Assembly: GCA_963799065.1 (NCBI GenBank)
Contig: CAWCVJ010000003.1
Coordinates: forward strand, 62,001 to 126,000
From: JAJPHW01 sp963799065
GTDB lineage: Bacteria > Acidobacteriota > Terriglobia > Terriglobales > Acidobacteriaceae
DNA length: 64,000 bases
Direction: 5' to 3'
Positions within the stretch are counted from its first letter, which is position 1, and each line of letters starts with the position of its first letter. The position numbers and the translations under genes were made by a program. The notes beneath the pieces were generated by a model. It did no database searches, was not told the origin of the DNA, and saw only the letters and a program-made list of their open reading frames with translations. Of the stretch, positions 52,835 through 61,088 are shown in pieces.

Positions 52835-54694
52835 ATGGCGCTCGATTTCCTGGAACGGCTGAAGAAGGCTCCTATCCTGTGCGATGGCGCGATGGGGACG
52901 TTGCTCTATTCCAAGGGCATTTTCATCAACCGCTGCTATGACGAGCTGAATCTTTCGCAGCCGGAGTTGATTCGCGACGTTCACCGCGAATACCTTCACG
53001 CGGGCGCGGAGATCATCGAAACCAATACATTTGGCGGAAATTCCTTTCGGCTTGCCCGGCATAGTCTGGCCGACAAGGTGCGCGACATCAATCTCGCGGG
53101 AGTGGCGCTGGCGCGCGATGCAGCGAAGAGTTTTGATGGCTTCGTGGCGGGCGCAGTAGGGCCATTGGGCATCCGGATTGAGCCGTTGGGCAAGGTGTCC
53201 CGCGAAGAGGCGCGCGCCGCTTTTCGGGCGCAGATCGAAGCGCTGGTCGAGGGCGGCGTCGATCTGCTGATTCTGGAAACGTTCGGTTATCTGGAGGAGA
53301 TTCATCAGGCGATTTTGGCGGCGCGCGATGTCGATCCCAAGCTGCCGATTGTGGCGCAGGTGACGGTGGACGAAGAGAGCAACTGCCTGGACGGATCGAC
53401 GCCTGAGACTTTTGCGCCGCGCCTGGAAGAGTGGGGCGTGGACGTGATCGGGTGCAACTGTAGCGTCGGTCCGGTAGACATGCTGGATGCGATGGAGCGC
53501 GTACGCGAGGCGACATCGCTGCCGCTGGCGGCACAGCCCAATGCAGGCATTCCGCGGTCGGTTGAGGGGCGGAACATTTATCTTTGCTCGCCGGAGTACA
53601 TGGCCAGCTATGCGCGCAAGTTTGTTGCGGCGGGCGTGCGTCTGGTGGGCGGGTGCTGCGGAACCACGCCGGAACATATTAAGGCGATGAAGTCCGCGAT
53701 GCGGGTGAGCGATGCGCGGTCGAAAACGCCCGCGGGACATACGGTTGAGGCGAAAACGGTTCTGGCACCTGCCGTGCCGATTGAGCTGCGTTCGAAGCTT
53801 GGCGCGAAGCTTGCCGCGGGCGAGTTCGTCACCATGGTGGAAATCGTTCCGCCGAAGGGGACGAACGTCAGCAAGGAAATCGAAGGTGCGCGCTTTCTGA
53901 AATCGGTGGGCGTGGACGCGATTAACATTCCCGACAGTCCTCGCGCTTCGGCGCGCATGAGCAATCAAGCGCTTTCGTTGCTTGTGCAGCGTGATGTGGG
54001 CGTCGAAGCGATTTTGCACTACACCTGCCGCGACAGAAATGTGCTGGGGATTCAATCCGATCTTTTGGGCGCGGCGGCGACCGGCATTCGCAATTTAATT
54101 TGCATCACCGGCGATCCGCCGAAGATGGGGAATTATCCTGACGCGACGGCGGTGTTCGACGTCGACGCCATAGGATTGGTCAACATCGTGCACAACTTGA
54201 ATCGCGGGCAGGATATTGGCGGCAATCCCATTGGCGCCGGTACGGCGTTTGTGGTGGGAGTGGGCGCGAATCCTGGGCTGCCGAATATGGATGAGGAAAT
54301 TCGCCGCTTCGAATTCAAGGTTGAAGCAGGCGCGGAGTACGTGGTGACCCAGCCGGTATTCGATCTGACGCTGCTGGAAAATTTCTTGCGAAGAATCGAA
54401 CATTGCCGTATTCCGGTGATTGCCGGCATCTGGCCGCTGGTAAGCGCGCGCAATGCGGAGTTTATGAAGAATGAATTGCGCGTCTCTGTACCGGATGCGA
54501 TTTTAGAGCGCATGGCACGGGCGACTACGCCGGAAGCGGCGCGCGAAGAGGGTGTTCTGATCGCGCGCGAAATGCTGACCGCAGTTGGTTCCATGGTGCA
54601 GGGGGCGCAGATCAGCGCTCCGCAGGGCAAATACAGCACAGCAGTGGATGTGCTGGAAGCATTGGGATCGTCGCGTCCGGCGACCGTGAGTTAG
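52835..54694 (+). CDS. bifunctional homocysteine S-methyltransferase/methylenetetrahydrofolate reductase
   Basis: A 619-residue fusion of a zinc-dependent homocysteine methyltransferase (N-terminal half) and MetF (C-terminal half), as in Bacillus YitJ. Zinc ligands are seen in VIGCNCSVGP and LVGGCCGTTPEH. The MetF half (from about 320) shows FVTMVEIVPPKG, SPRASARMSN, HYTCRDRN and VVTQPVFDLTLLENFL. The product would regenerate methionine using methyl-THF made by its own reductase domain. It has no near operon partner upstream; xseB follows after 21 bp. Confidence 0.94.
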   Translation: MALDFLERLKKAPILCDGAMGTLLYSKGIFINRCYDELNLSQPELIRDVHREYLHAGAEIIETNTFGGNSFRLARHSLADKVRDINLAGVALARDAAKSFDGFVAGAVGPLGIRIEPLGKVSREEARAAFRAQIEALVEGGVDLLILETFGYLEEIHQAILAARDVDPKLPIVAQVTVDEESNCLDGSTPETFAPRLEEWGVDVIGCNCSVGPVDMLDAMERVREATSLPLAAQPNAGIPRSVEGRNIYLCSPEYMASYARKFVAAGVRLVGGCCGTTPEHIKAMKSAMRVSDARSKTPAGHTVEAKTVLAPAVPIELRSKLGAKLAAGEFVTMVEIVPPKGTNVSKEIEGARFLKSVGVDAINIPDSPRASARMSNQALSLLVQRDVGVEAILHYTCRDRNVLGIQSDLLGAAATGIRNLICITGDPPKMGNYPDATAVFDVDAIGLVNIVHNLNRGQDIGGNPIGAGTAFVVGVGANPGLPNMDEEIRRFEFKVEAGAEYVVTQPVFDLTLLENFLRRIEHCRIPVIAGIWPLVSARNAEFMKNELRVSVPDAILERMARATTPEAAREEGVLIAREMLTAVGSMVQGAQISAPQGKYSTAVDVLEALGSSRPATVS

Positions 54695-54715
54695 AATCTG
54701 TGCGAGAGGTGACGG

Positions 54716-54955
54716 TTGGCGAAGTTTGAAGAGTGTTTAGATCGGCTGGAGAAGATCGTGCAGGAGTTGGAGCGCGGCGAAGCTACGCTGGAAAAATCGC
54801 TCACCTTGTTTGAAGAAGGCATGAAGCTTTCGTCCGCCTGCCGCAAAGAGTTGGAAGAGGCCGAAGGCAAAGTGGAAATCCTGCTGAAGCAGAATGGCAA
54901 GTTGCAGGCTGAGCCCTTCGATCCGCTCGGCGAAAAAACAGCGGCGAGAAAATAG
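54716..54955 (+). CDS. xseB: exodeoxyribonuclease VII small subunit
   Basis: XseB is the small helical subunit of exonuclease VII, which degrades single-stranded DNA. The 79-residue protein has the standard coiled-coil pattern FEECLDRLEKIVQELERGEATLEKSLTLFEEGMKL. It starts with TTG 54716 after GAGAGGTGA. The xseA large subunit is not in the window. It sits between the methyltransferase and the prenyl synthase, a usual spot next to ispA. Confidence 0.93.
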   Translation: MAKFEECLDRLEKIVQELERGEATLEKSLTLFEEGMKLSSACRKELEEAEGKVEILLKQNGKLQAEPFDPLGEKTAARK

Positions 54956-55016
54956 TCGCCTGCCCTCGAATTCAGCACTGCGAATACGAAACACTCCTTG
55001 CTATACTTTCCCCTCA

Positions 55017-55899
55017 ATGTTGAATGAAATTCTGGAAAACGGGCGTCTGCTTGCCGATGCTGCGCTGGAGCGCCTGCTGCCGGCCGAGTCGGTGAGACCT
55101 GCATCCATTCATAAGGCGATGCGGCATAGCGTGTTTGCCGGCGGGAAGCGTATTCGTCCAATTCTCTGCATGGAGGCGGGACGGGCGATTGCGGGCGAAC
55201 TTCCGGCGGGCATTGAAGATGTCGGAGCCGCGCTGGAAATGTTGCACACCTATTCGCTGATTCACGACGATCTCCCTGCGCTCGACAATGATGATCTGCG
55301 GCGCGGGCGTCCGACATCGCATGTAGTGTTCGGCGAAGCCGTCGCAATTTTAGCTGGAGATGCGTTGCAAACCTGCGCCTATCAAGTGCTGGCTACAGTG
55401 AATTGTTCGGCCGGGCGGCGCGTTCGCATCATCGAAGAAATCTCGCGGCGCACTGGAACCGTGGACGGGATGATCGGCGGCCAAGTTGTGGATACTGGAG
55501 TCGGAGCGGGCGCGTCCCGACGTCGAGACGCTGGAATACATTCATCGCTCTAAGACGGCGGCTCTGATTACCGCGAGTGTGGTGAGCGGAGGAATTTACG
55601 CCGGCGGTGACGATGCAGCCGTCTGCTATCTAAAGAAATTCGGCGAGGCGATTGGGCTCGCGTTTCAAATCGTCGACGATGTGTTGGACGTTACGCAAAC
55701 GTCCGAGCAATTGGGCAAGACGGCGGGAAAGGATACGGCGTCGGAGAAGACAACTTATCCGGCGCTGTTCGGGATAGAAGAATCGGCGAAGCGGGCGGAT
55801 GCGCTGGTGGAATCGGCGTTCGCGTCCTTGGCGACCTTCGGCGAACGCGGCGATACTTTGAAGGCGCTGGCACGGTTTCTGGTGGAACGCAAAAAGTGA
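55017..55899 (+). CDS. ispA: polyprenyl (farnesyl) diphosphate synthase, frame broken by one extra base
   Basis: Repaired, this is a 293-residue IspA-type synthase that joins IPP to allylic diphosphates. Motifs: GGKRIRPILCMEA, the first Asp-rich motif HDDLPALDNDD, GDALQTCAYQV, GGQVVD, then in the second frame LESERARPDVETLEYIHRSKTAALI and the second Asp-rich motif FQIVDDVLD. An extra A at about 55494 (GTG GAT ACT GGA instead of GTG GAT CTG GAG) breaks the frame; the length is 3n+1. The position behind xseB matches the common xseB-ispA order. ATG 55017 fits the family start. Confidence 0.92.
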
Positions 55900-55935
55900 C
55901 TACGCCGGTTGCACCCTTCTGTGATACAACAATTT

Positions 55936-56016
55936 GGAAGGCGATGGAGTTCGCCATAACCGCCCGGCGTAGTGGGAGCTGGGCTGATAACTCCTACTAA
56001 CTCAATAGTAGGGAGA
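55936..56016 (+). ncRNA. fluoride riboswitch (crcB motif)
   Basis: The leader carries the fluoride-aptamer signature: GGCGATGGAGTTCGCC at about 55940-55955, then ATAACCGCC, and GGGCTGATAACTCCTAC in the 3' part. CTCCTACTA (55991-55999) can pair with TAGTAGGGAG (56006-56015), the region that includes the ribosome site of crcB, so the switch probably controls translation of the fluoride exporter 9 bp downstream. The match to the known consensus is by eye. Confidence 0.92.
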
Positions 56017-56024
56017 ACTCTATC

Positions 56025-56399
56025 GTGATCGACTTCCTCGTTATTTCTCTGGGCGCAATTGTGGGGGCCAATGCCCGCTACTTCATCGGCCGCTACGCTG
56101 CCAAGCTGATCGGACCGGAGTTTCCTTACGGCACGCTGTTCATCAATGTGACGGGCAGCGCGATTGTCGGCTTCTTTATTGTGTGGGCCTCGGAGCGCGT
56201 TGTGATCGATCCGCGCTGGCGTCTGCTGCTGGTCGTCGGATTTTGCGGCTCGCTCACAACGTTTTCTGGCTACGCCTTCGAGACGATGACGTATTTCGAT
56301 TACGGCCACTGGGCGCTGGGGCTGACGAATTTCTTCAGCAACAACTTGCTTTGCCTCGGGGCGGCGCTTGGCGGCATGTACGTGGCGCGACTGCTGTAG
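56025..56399 (+). CDS. crcB: fluoride ion exporter CrcB/Fluc
   Basis: CrcB forms a dimeric fluoride channel that lowers toxic cytoplasmic fluoride. The 124-residue protein has four membrane helices and family residues GANARYFIGRYAA, YGTLFINVTGSAIVGFF and GFCGSLTTFSGYAFET (Na+/F- site). It starts with GTG 56025 after the GGGAG inside the fluoride riboswitch hairpin, so it is likely translated when fluoride is bound. Confidence 0.96.
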   Translation: MIDFLVISLGAIVGANARYFIGRYAAKLIGPEFPYGTLFINVTGSAIVGFFIVWASERVVIDPRWRLLLVVGFCGSLTTFSGYAFETMTYFDYGHWALGLTNFFSNNLLCLGAALGGMYVARLL

Positions 56400-56434
56400 A
56401 CTTGGGCTTATAGGCACAATAGCGTTGTACCTCT

Positions 56435-57175
56435 ATGCAAATTCCTGCGCTCGATATTCTTGCCCTCGCCGCTCACCGCGATGACGTCGAACAAACTTGT
56501 GGCGGAACAATGCTCAAGATGGCGCAGCTCGGCCATCGTACCGGCATCCTCGATTTGACGCAGGGCGAGCTTGGCACCCGCGGCTCGGCGCAAGATCGCG
56601 CTCAGGAAGCCGAGGCAGCGGCGAAGATTCTGCGCGTGAGCTGGCGCGCCGCCCTCGATATTCCCGATGGCCGCGTGGAAAATACTTGGGCGAATCGATT
56701 GAAAGTCGCGGCGGCGATTCGCGAACAGCGGCCGCGTGTGCTGATTCTGCCTTACTGGAAAGGCCGGCATCCCGATCATTACACCGCGTCGGTGCTGGGC
56801 TACGAAGCCAGTTTTCTCGCGGGCTTGAGCAAGTTGGAAATCGGTTCGCCGTTTTCGGGATCGAGCACCGCGCCGCATCGTCCGTTCAAAATTATCTATG
56901 CGACGTTGTATTACGATGTGCGTCCGACGTTTGTTGTTGATATCACGGACCAGTTTGAAGACCGCTTAGCATCGCTGATGGCATACAAAACGCAGTTCAG
57001 CGATCAGGAGGCGGGCAAAGATATTTTTCCCGCGCAGGCGGAGATTCGGGCTCGCATCGAGGCTATGGCGCGCTACTACGGGATGCTGGCTGGCGTAACT
57101 TACGCCGAACCGTTTTTGCAGAAAGAAGTCGGCTTGGTTGAGGATCTGACGGTGCTGCCGGTGAAGTCGATTTAG
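56435..57175 (+). CDS. bshB1: bacillithiol biosynthesis deacetylase BshB1
   Basis: BshB1 removes the acetyl group of GlcNAc-malate to give GlcN-malate, before cysteine is added to form bacillithiol. The 246-residue LmbE-like protein has the zinc motif AHRDDVEQTCGG (Arg in place of the more common Pro), LTQGELGTRGS, and HPDHYTAS. Its tail (RYYGMLAGVTYAEPF) is the BshB1 signature. It is 35 bp after crcB. bshA and bshC are not in the window. Confidence 0.9.
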   Translation: MQIPALDILALAAHRDDVEQTCGGTMLKMAQLGHRTGILDLTQGELGTRGSAQDRAQEAEAAAKILRVSWRAALDIPDGRVENTWANRLKVAAAIREQRPRVLILPYWKGRHPDHYTASVLGYEASFLAGLSKLEIGSPFSGSSTAPHRPFKIIYATLYYDVRPTFVVDITDQFEDRLASLMAYKTQFSDQEAGKDIFPAQAEIRARIEAMARYYGMLAGVTYAEPFLQKEVGLVEDLTVLPVKSI

Positions 57176-57185
57176 CTTTCGTTAA

Positions 57186-57851
57186 TTACTTCTTGACAGC
57201 GACTGCTAGGCCATCCCGCACGGGAAGAATTGTCGTCTCGAATTCCGGCGAGGCGTAGAGTGCGCGGTTGAATTCCTGGATGGCGCGCGTCTTGTCTTCT
57301 CTCGGATTTTTCTCTGCGATGCGGCCGCTCCAGAGGACGTTGTCGGTGATGAATAGGCCGCCTTTGCGCAGGCGCGGCGTCGCTAGTTTGATGACGCGAG
57401 GGTAATCCTGCTTGTCGATGTCGTTGAAGATGATGTCGAATTGGCCTTTTTGTTCAGAGAGCAGTTCGAGTGCGTCGCCGGTATGGATGTGAATGCGGTC
57501 ACTGACTCCGGCGCGCTTGAAATATCCAGCGGCTTCTTCAGCGTTCTTGCGATCGCCATCGGTATAGAAGACCCGTCCGCCCTCGCCGACGGCTCGCGCC
57601 CACCAGATGGTCGAGTAGCCGATGGCCGATCCCATTTCGAAAACGTTTTTCGCGCCGATCATGGTGGCGAGTTGATGCAATACGCTAGCGACGACAGGGC
57701 CGACAATGGGGACATCGCGCTTTCCCGCAGCGTCTTCCATTTCGGCGAGAACGGCATCGCGCGGGGGCAACATCGCGTAAAGATAGTCGTCGACTTCAGG
57801 GCTCGTGATGAGACCGTAATGACGCCATGAGGGTTTCGAAGATTTAGGCAT
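57186..57851 (-). CDS. O-methyltransferase, class I SAM-dependent
   Basis: The 221-residue protein is of the catechol/caffeoyl-CoA O-methyltransferase type: VFEMGSAIGYSTIWWARA (SAM motif), VFYTDGDRKNAEEAAGYF, DIIFNDIDKQDYP (metal/acidic motif) and LFITDNVLWSGR. The exact acceptor is unknown. It is 8 bp downstream of the UPF0173 hydrolase gene, so the two share a transcript. Confidence 0.88.
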   Translation of the reverse strand: MPKSSKPSWRHYGLITSPEVDDYLYAMLPPRDAVLAEMEDAAGKRDVPIVGPVVASVLHQLATMIGAKNVFEMGSAIGYSTIWWARAVGEGGRVFYTDGDRKNAEEAAGYFKRAGVSDRIHIHTGDALELLSEQKGQFDIIFNDIDKQDYPRVIKLATPRLRKGGLFITDNVLWSGRIAEKNPREDKTRAIQEFNRALYASPEFETTILPVRDGLAVAVKK

Positions 57852-57859
57852 GAATTCTC

Positions 57860-58564
57860 TTACTCTAAAGTTTGACCGGGCTTCATTTCAAAGATTTCAA
57901 CATTCGGAACCAGCTTCTTCAAGTCGGTTGGCCTGCCGACTAGTGGAGGAAAAGTCCCGAAGTGCATGGGGATGACCGTTTTCGCTTGCAGCAGATTGCA
58001 TGCGTAGGCGGCTTCGCGCACGCCCATTGTGTAATGGTCACCAATCGGAATGAGGGCGATGTCGGGCGCGTAGAGATCGTGGATAATTTTCATATCGCCG
58101 AAGACGTTGGTATCGCCGGCGTGATAAATCTTCACTCCGTTGGAAAACTCGACAACGTATCCGCAGGCTTCACCGCCATAAACCAATTCGTCGCCGTCCT
58201 GGATTCCGCAGGAGTGGTCGGCGTGAACCATGGTGACCTTGATGCCTTCGAGCGACTGGGTTCCGCCCTTGTTCATGGCGGCAGTTTGCTTGACGCCTTT
58301 TTTCTCCAGCCAGCCACAAAGTTCGGGAATGCCGACGACCTTCGGATTGTGTTTCTTTGCGATCTCGACCGCATCGCCGATGTGATCGTAGTGGCCATGA
58401 GTGCAAAGCAGCACGTCGACTTTGCTGATTTTCTTCTGTTCTTCCGGGCACATGGGATTGCCCATGACCCAGGGATCGAGGATGACGATTTTTCCTTCGG
58501 GGGTTTCGACGCGAAAGGTGGCGTGGCCCAGCCAAGTCAGTTTGATTCCGTTCAGCTTGATCAT
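57860..58564 (-). CDS. UPF0173 metal-dependent hydrolase (MBL fold)
   Basis: The 234-residue protein belongs to UPF0173, a metallo-beta-lactamase-fold group. Motifs: LTWLGHATFRVET, LLCTHGHYDHIGD (HxHxDH-type), MVHADHSCG, YHAGDTNVFGDM and IPMHFGTFP. Its substrate is not established. ATG 58564 fits the family start. It leads the O-methyltransferase gene. Confidence 0.9.
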   Translation of the reverse strand: MIKLNGIKLTWLGHATFRVETPEGKIVILDPWVMGNPMCPEEQKKISKVDVLLCTHGHYDHIGDAVEIAKKHNPKVVGIPELCGWLEKKGVKQTAAMNKGGTQSLEGIKVTMVHADHSCGIQDGDELVYGGEACGYVVEFSNGVKIYHAGDTNVFGDMKIIHDLYAPDIALIPIGDHYTMGVREAAYACNLLQAKTVIPMHFGTFPPLVGRPTDLKKLVPNVEIFEMKPGQTLE

Positions 58565-58618
58565 AAAAACTGTCTCTCCGTGCGAGTTGCTTACTGTCTA
58601 GTTTAATATGATCGGGCG

Positions 58619-59170
58619 ATGGCGGATTTGCGGGTTCTCATCTCGCGCGAACAGATCGCGTTCCGTGTGGCTGCGATGGGCGCGGACATTACGCGCGACT
58701 TCGCCGGCCAGTCAATCGTCTTCGTGGGAGTGCTCAAAGGCGCTGCGATTTTCCTGAGCGACCTGGCGCGGCACGTTCAGCTCGATGCAACCTTCGATTT
58801 TATCGCGGTGTCGAGTTACGGCAATCGCCCCACCCCTGATCAGGAGTTGCGCGGCGGCTGGGATTCGACCGGAGAAGTGCGCTTCACCAAGGATGTGGAT
58901 CAGTCGGTCAAAGATAAGAACATCATCCTCGTGGAAGACATTCTCGACACTGGATTAACGCTGACTTATTTGAAGAAGCTTTTCCTGGGCCGCGAACCGA
59001 AGAGTCTGCGCATCGCAACTTTGCTGGACAAGCCGTCGCGCCGAAAGTTGCCGATGCAAGCGGATTACGTGGGTTTTAGAATTCCGGATGAGTTCGTCGT
59101 TGGTTATGGACTTGATTATGCGGAACGGTATCGTAACCTTCCCGATGTGTGCGTCGTGCCCAGGGAGTGA
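58619..59170 (+). CDS. hpt: hypoxanthine phosphoribosyltransferase
   Basis: Hpt salvages hypoxanthine and guanine with PRPP. The 183-residue protein has IVFVGVLKGAAIFLSDL, AVSSYGNRPT (flexible loop), the PRPP motif VEDILDTGLTLTYL, and DYVGFRIPDEFVVGYGLDY. It is a single plus-strand gene, divergent from the UPF0173 gene, with a 54-bp gap. Confidence 0.95.
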   Translation: MADLRVLISREQIAFRVAAMGADITRDFAGQSIVFVGVLKGAAIFLSDLARHVQLDATFDFIAVSSYGNRPTPDQELRGGWDSTGEVRFTKDVDQSVKDKNIILVEDILDTGLTLTYLKKLFLGREPKSLRIATLLDKPSRRKLPMQADYVGFRIPDEFVVGYGLDYAERYRNLPDVCVVPRE

Positions 59171-59173
59171 GCG

Positions 59174-59884
59174 TTATATCTGGTAATCGACATCTTCCAT
59201 GATGCGCTGCATGGAGGGCGACACCGGCTCGTGGGGCACGCCTGAGTTTTCCAGCTGATGGACTCGTTCGCGCAGGCGGTCCACTTCCTGGGCGACGGCG
59301 GCCAGCGCCTCGGAGAGAGGATCGTTAATCTGCAAGGGGTCGGTGATGACGACGCGCTCGCCGTTGCGAAAGATTACGTGACCGGGGACGCCGACGACGG
59401 TCGAACCTTCTTGCACATTGCGGAGAACAACCGATCCGGCGCCGATTCTGGAGTTCTTGCCAATCGTGATGTTGCCTAGAATCTTCGCGCCATCGCCGAT
59501 CACGACGTGATCTTGAATCGTGGGATGGCGTTTGATTCGATCGGTGCTGGTGCCGCCGAGCGTTACGCCAGCGTAGATTGTGACGTCGTCGCCGATCACT
59601 GCGGTTTCGCCGATGACCACGCCCATACCGTGATCGATGAAGAGCCGGCGACCGATGTCGGCGCCGGGATGGATTTCGACGCCGGTCAAGAAGCGCGCCA
59701 GCTGCGACAACCAGCGCGCGAGCAAGAGCCATCCGCCCAGCCATAAGCCGTGCGTGATGCGATGAATCCAGACGGCGTGCAATCCCGCATAGCAGAGATA
59801 GACCTCGGCTCGGGATCGCGCCGCCGGATCGTGTTCCAGAACGTTGGCGACATCTTCGCGAATTGACTGGAACAAAGAAGGCAT
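59174..59884 (-). CDS. cysE: serine O-acetyltransferase
   Basis: CysE acetylates serine to O-acetylserine for cysteine synthesis. The 236-residue protein has an N-terminal helical part (FQSIREDVANVLEHDPAAR) and the left-handed beta-helix hexapeptide repeats: EIHPGADIGRRLFIDHGMGVVIGETAVIGDDVTIYAGVTLGG, with the catalytic His in IDHG. The C-terminus is extended by a coiled coil (EALAAVAQEVDRLRERVHQLE). It follows cysK by 3 bp, an operon for cysteine synthesis. Confidence 0.95.
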   Translation of the reverse strand: MPSLFQSIREDVANVLEHDPAARSRAEVYLCYAGLHAVWIHRITHGLWLGGWLLLARWLSQLARFLTGVEIHPGADIGRRLFIDHGMGVVIGETAVIGDDVTIYAGVTLGGTSTDRIKRHPTIQDHVVIGDGAKILGNITIGKNSRIGAGSVVLRNVQEGSTVVGVPGHVIFRNGERVVITDPLQINDPLSEALAAVAQEVDRLRERVHQLENSGVPHEPVSPSMQRIMEDVDYQI

Positions 59885-59887
59885 GGA

Positions 59888-60856
59888 CTAGGGCAACGCT
59901 GCCACCGGCAATTGCTGAGCTTGCAGCCGTACGCCTTCAAAGAGCGCGCTGCTGAGATAGCGCTCGCCGAACGATGGTAATACCACGACGATCAGTTTAC
60001 CCGCGTTTTCTTTTCGTCGTGCAACCTGTAGCGCGGCGACCACGGCGGCGCCCGAAGAGATGCCCATCAGGAGCGCCTCTTCTTTGGCTAGGCGCAGCGC
60101 CATTTGGATCGCCGCGTCGTTGGTTACTGTGATGATTTCATCGATGAGATCCGTGCGTAGGATATGAGGAACGAAGCCTCCGCCGATGCCCTGAATCTTA
60201 TGAATACCGGGTTTGCCGCCGGACAACACAGGGCTGTCGGTGGGCTCGACGGCGACTGCGCGGAAGGACGGCTTTTTCGGCTTAATGAATTCGCTCACGC
60301 CGGTAATGGTTCCTCCGGTGCCGACACCTGAAACCAGAAAGTCGACCTTGCCGTCGGTGTCATCCCAGATCTCAGGGCCCGTGGTCTCGAAGTGAATTTT
60401 CGGATTCGCCGCATTGTTGAATTGCTGGAGCATGTAGGCATCGGGAGTTTTGGCCAGAAGTTCTTCCGCTTTAGCGATGGCGCCCTTCATGCCATTAGCC
60501 GCGGGCGTGAGCACGACTTCCGCGCCAAACGCCAGCAGCAGGATTCGCCGTTCAAGACTGACGCTTTCCGGCATGGTGACGATCAGTTTGTAGCCTTTGG
60601 TGGCGGCGACGAAGGCCAGGCCAATTCCGGTATTGCCGCTAGTAGGCTCGATGAGCACGGTGCGACCCGGGGTAATTTTGCCCGCGCGCTCCGCGTCATC
60701 GATCATGCTGACGCCGATGCGATCTTTGACGCTGGCGCAGGGATTGAAGCTTTCCAGTTTGGCGACCACTTCGGCGAAGCATCCCGAGGTTACCTTGTTG
60801 AGGCGAACGAGAGGAGTGTGGCCGATCAGTTCGGTGACGTTGCCGGCAATTTTCAC
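59888..60856 (-). CDS. cysK: cysteine synthase (O-acetylserine sulfhydrylase)
   Basis: CysK joins sulfide and O-acetylserine using PLP. The 322-residue protein has the Schiff-base lysine in NPCASVKDRIG, EPTSGNTGIGLAFVAA (substrate loop), the phosphate-binding SGVGTGGTITGVSEF and ISSGAAVVAAL. It starts with GTG 60856, with GAGG 7 bases upstream; an inverted repeat at 60867-60899 abuts that site. cysE follows after 3 bp. Confidence 0.96.
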   Translation of the reverse strand: MKIAGNVTELIGHTPLVRLNKVTSGCFAEVVAKLESFNPCASVKDRIGVSMIDDAERAGKITPGRTVLIEPTSGNTGIGLAFVAATKGYKLIVTMPESVSLERRILLLAFGAEVVLTPAANGMKGAIAKAEELLAKTPDAYMLQQFNNAANPKIHFETTGPEIWDDTDGKVDFLVSGVGTGGTITGVSEFIKPKKPSFRAVAVEPTDSPVLSGGKPGIHKIQGIGGGFVPHILRTDLIDEIITVTNDAAIQMALRLAKEEALLMGISSGAAVVAALQVARRKENAGKLIVVVLPSFGERYLSSALFEGVRLQAQQLPVAALP

Positions 60857-60866
60857 AGATAAACCT

Positions 60867-60899
60867 CGAGTATGACGATTAACCTACTGATCATACTCG
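60867..60899. promoter_or_regulatory. inverted repeat upstream of cysK
   Basis: CGAGTATGA (60867-60875) and TCATACTCG (60891-60899) are perfect 9-bp arms with a 15-base spacer; CCT just outside both arms extends the match. The near arm abuts the GAGG ribosome site of cysK. It may be an operator for a cysteine regulator or an RNA hairpin that blocks translation. On the minus strand TATGAT inside it could also serve as a -10 box. Confidence 0.5.
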
Positions 60900-60976
60900 T
60901 AGGCAGGGGCTTTGTAGAACTGGATTCGCGTGTGCCCACGCCGGATCCCTAGCCCCGCTGGAGAGAACGCGGGGAC

Positions 60977-61021
60977 TTCGGGATGACTGAGACTCCTTTA
61001 ACTATGTACTGTCGTCCCGAA
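60977..61021. repeat. 11-bp stem inverted repeat
   Basis: TTCGGGATGAC (60977-60987) and GTCGTCCCGAA (61011-61021) pair with one G-T wobble around a 23-base loop. A second short GC palindrome (CCCCGC / GCGGGG) is just upstream. The sequence style (GGATCCCT...CTTCGGGATGAC) resembles dispersed intergenic repeats of Acidobacteria genomes, from memory only. Confidence 0.45.
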
Positions 61022-61088
61022 TGATCCGGCGCTCTTCAGCCGGGCGAGGGGATCTGTTGTGCGCAAGAGCATAGTCACAGTGAGGGGG

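Noticed and set aside
52721..54055. Minus-strand open frame extending the propeller lipoprotein by 445 codons
   Set aside because: It is antisense to the homocysteine methyltransferase/MetF gene, is Arg/His-rich, and places the lipoprotein signal in the middle of the protein.
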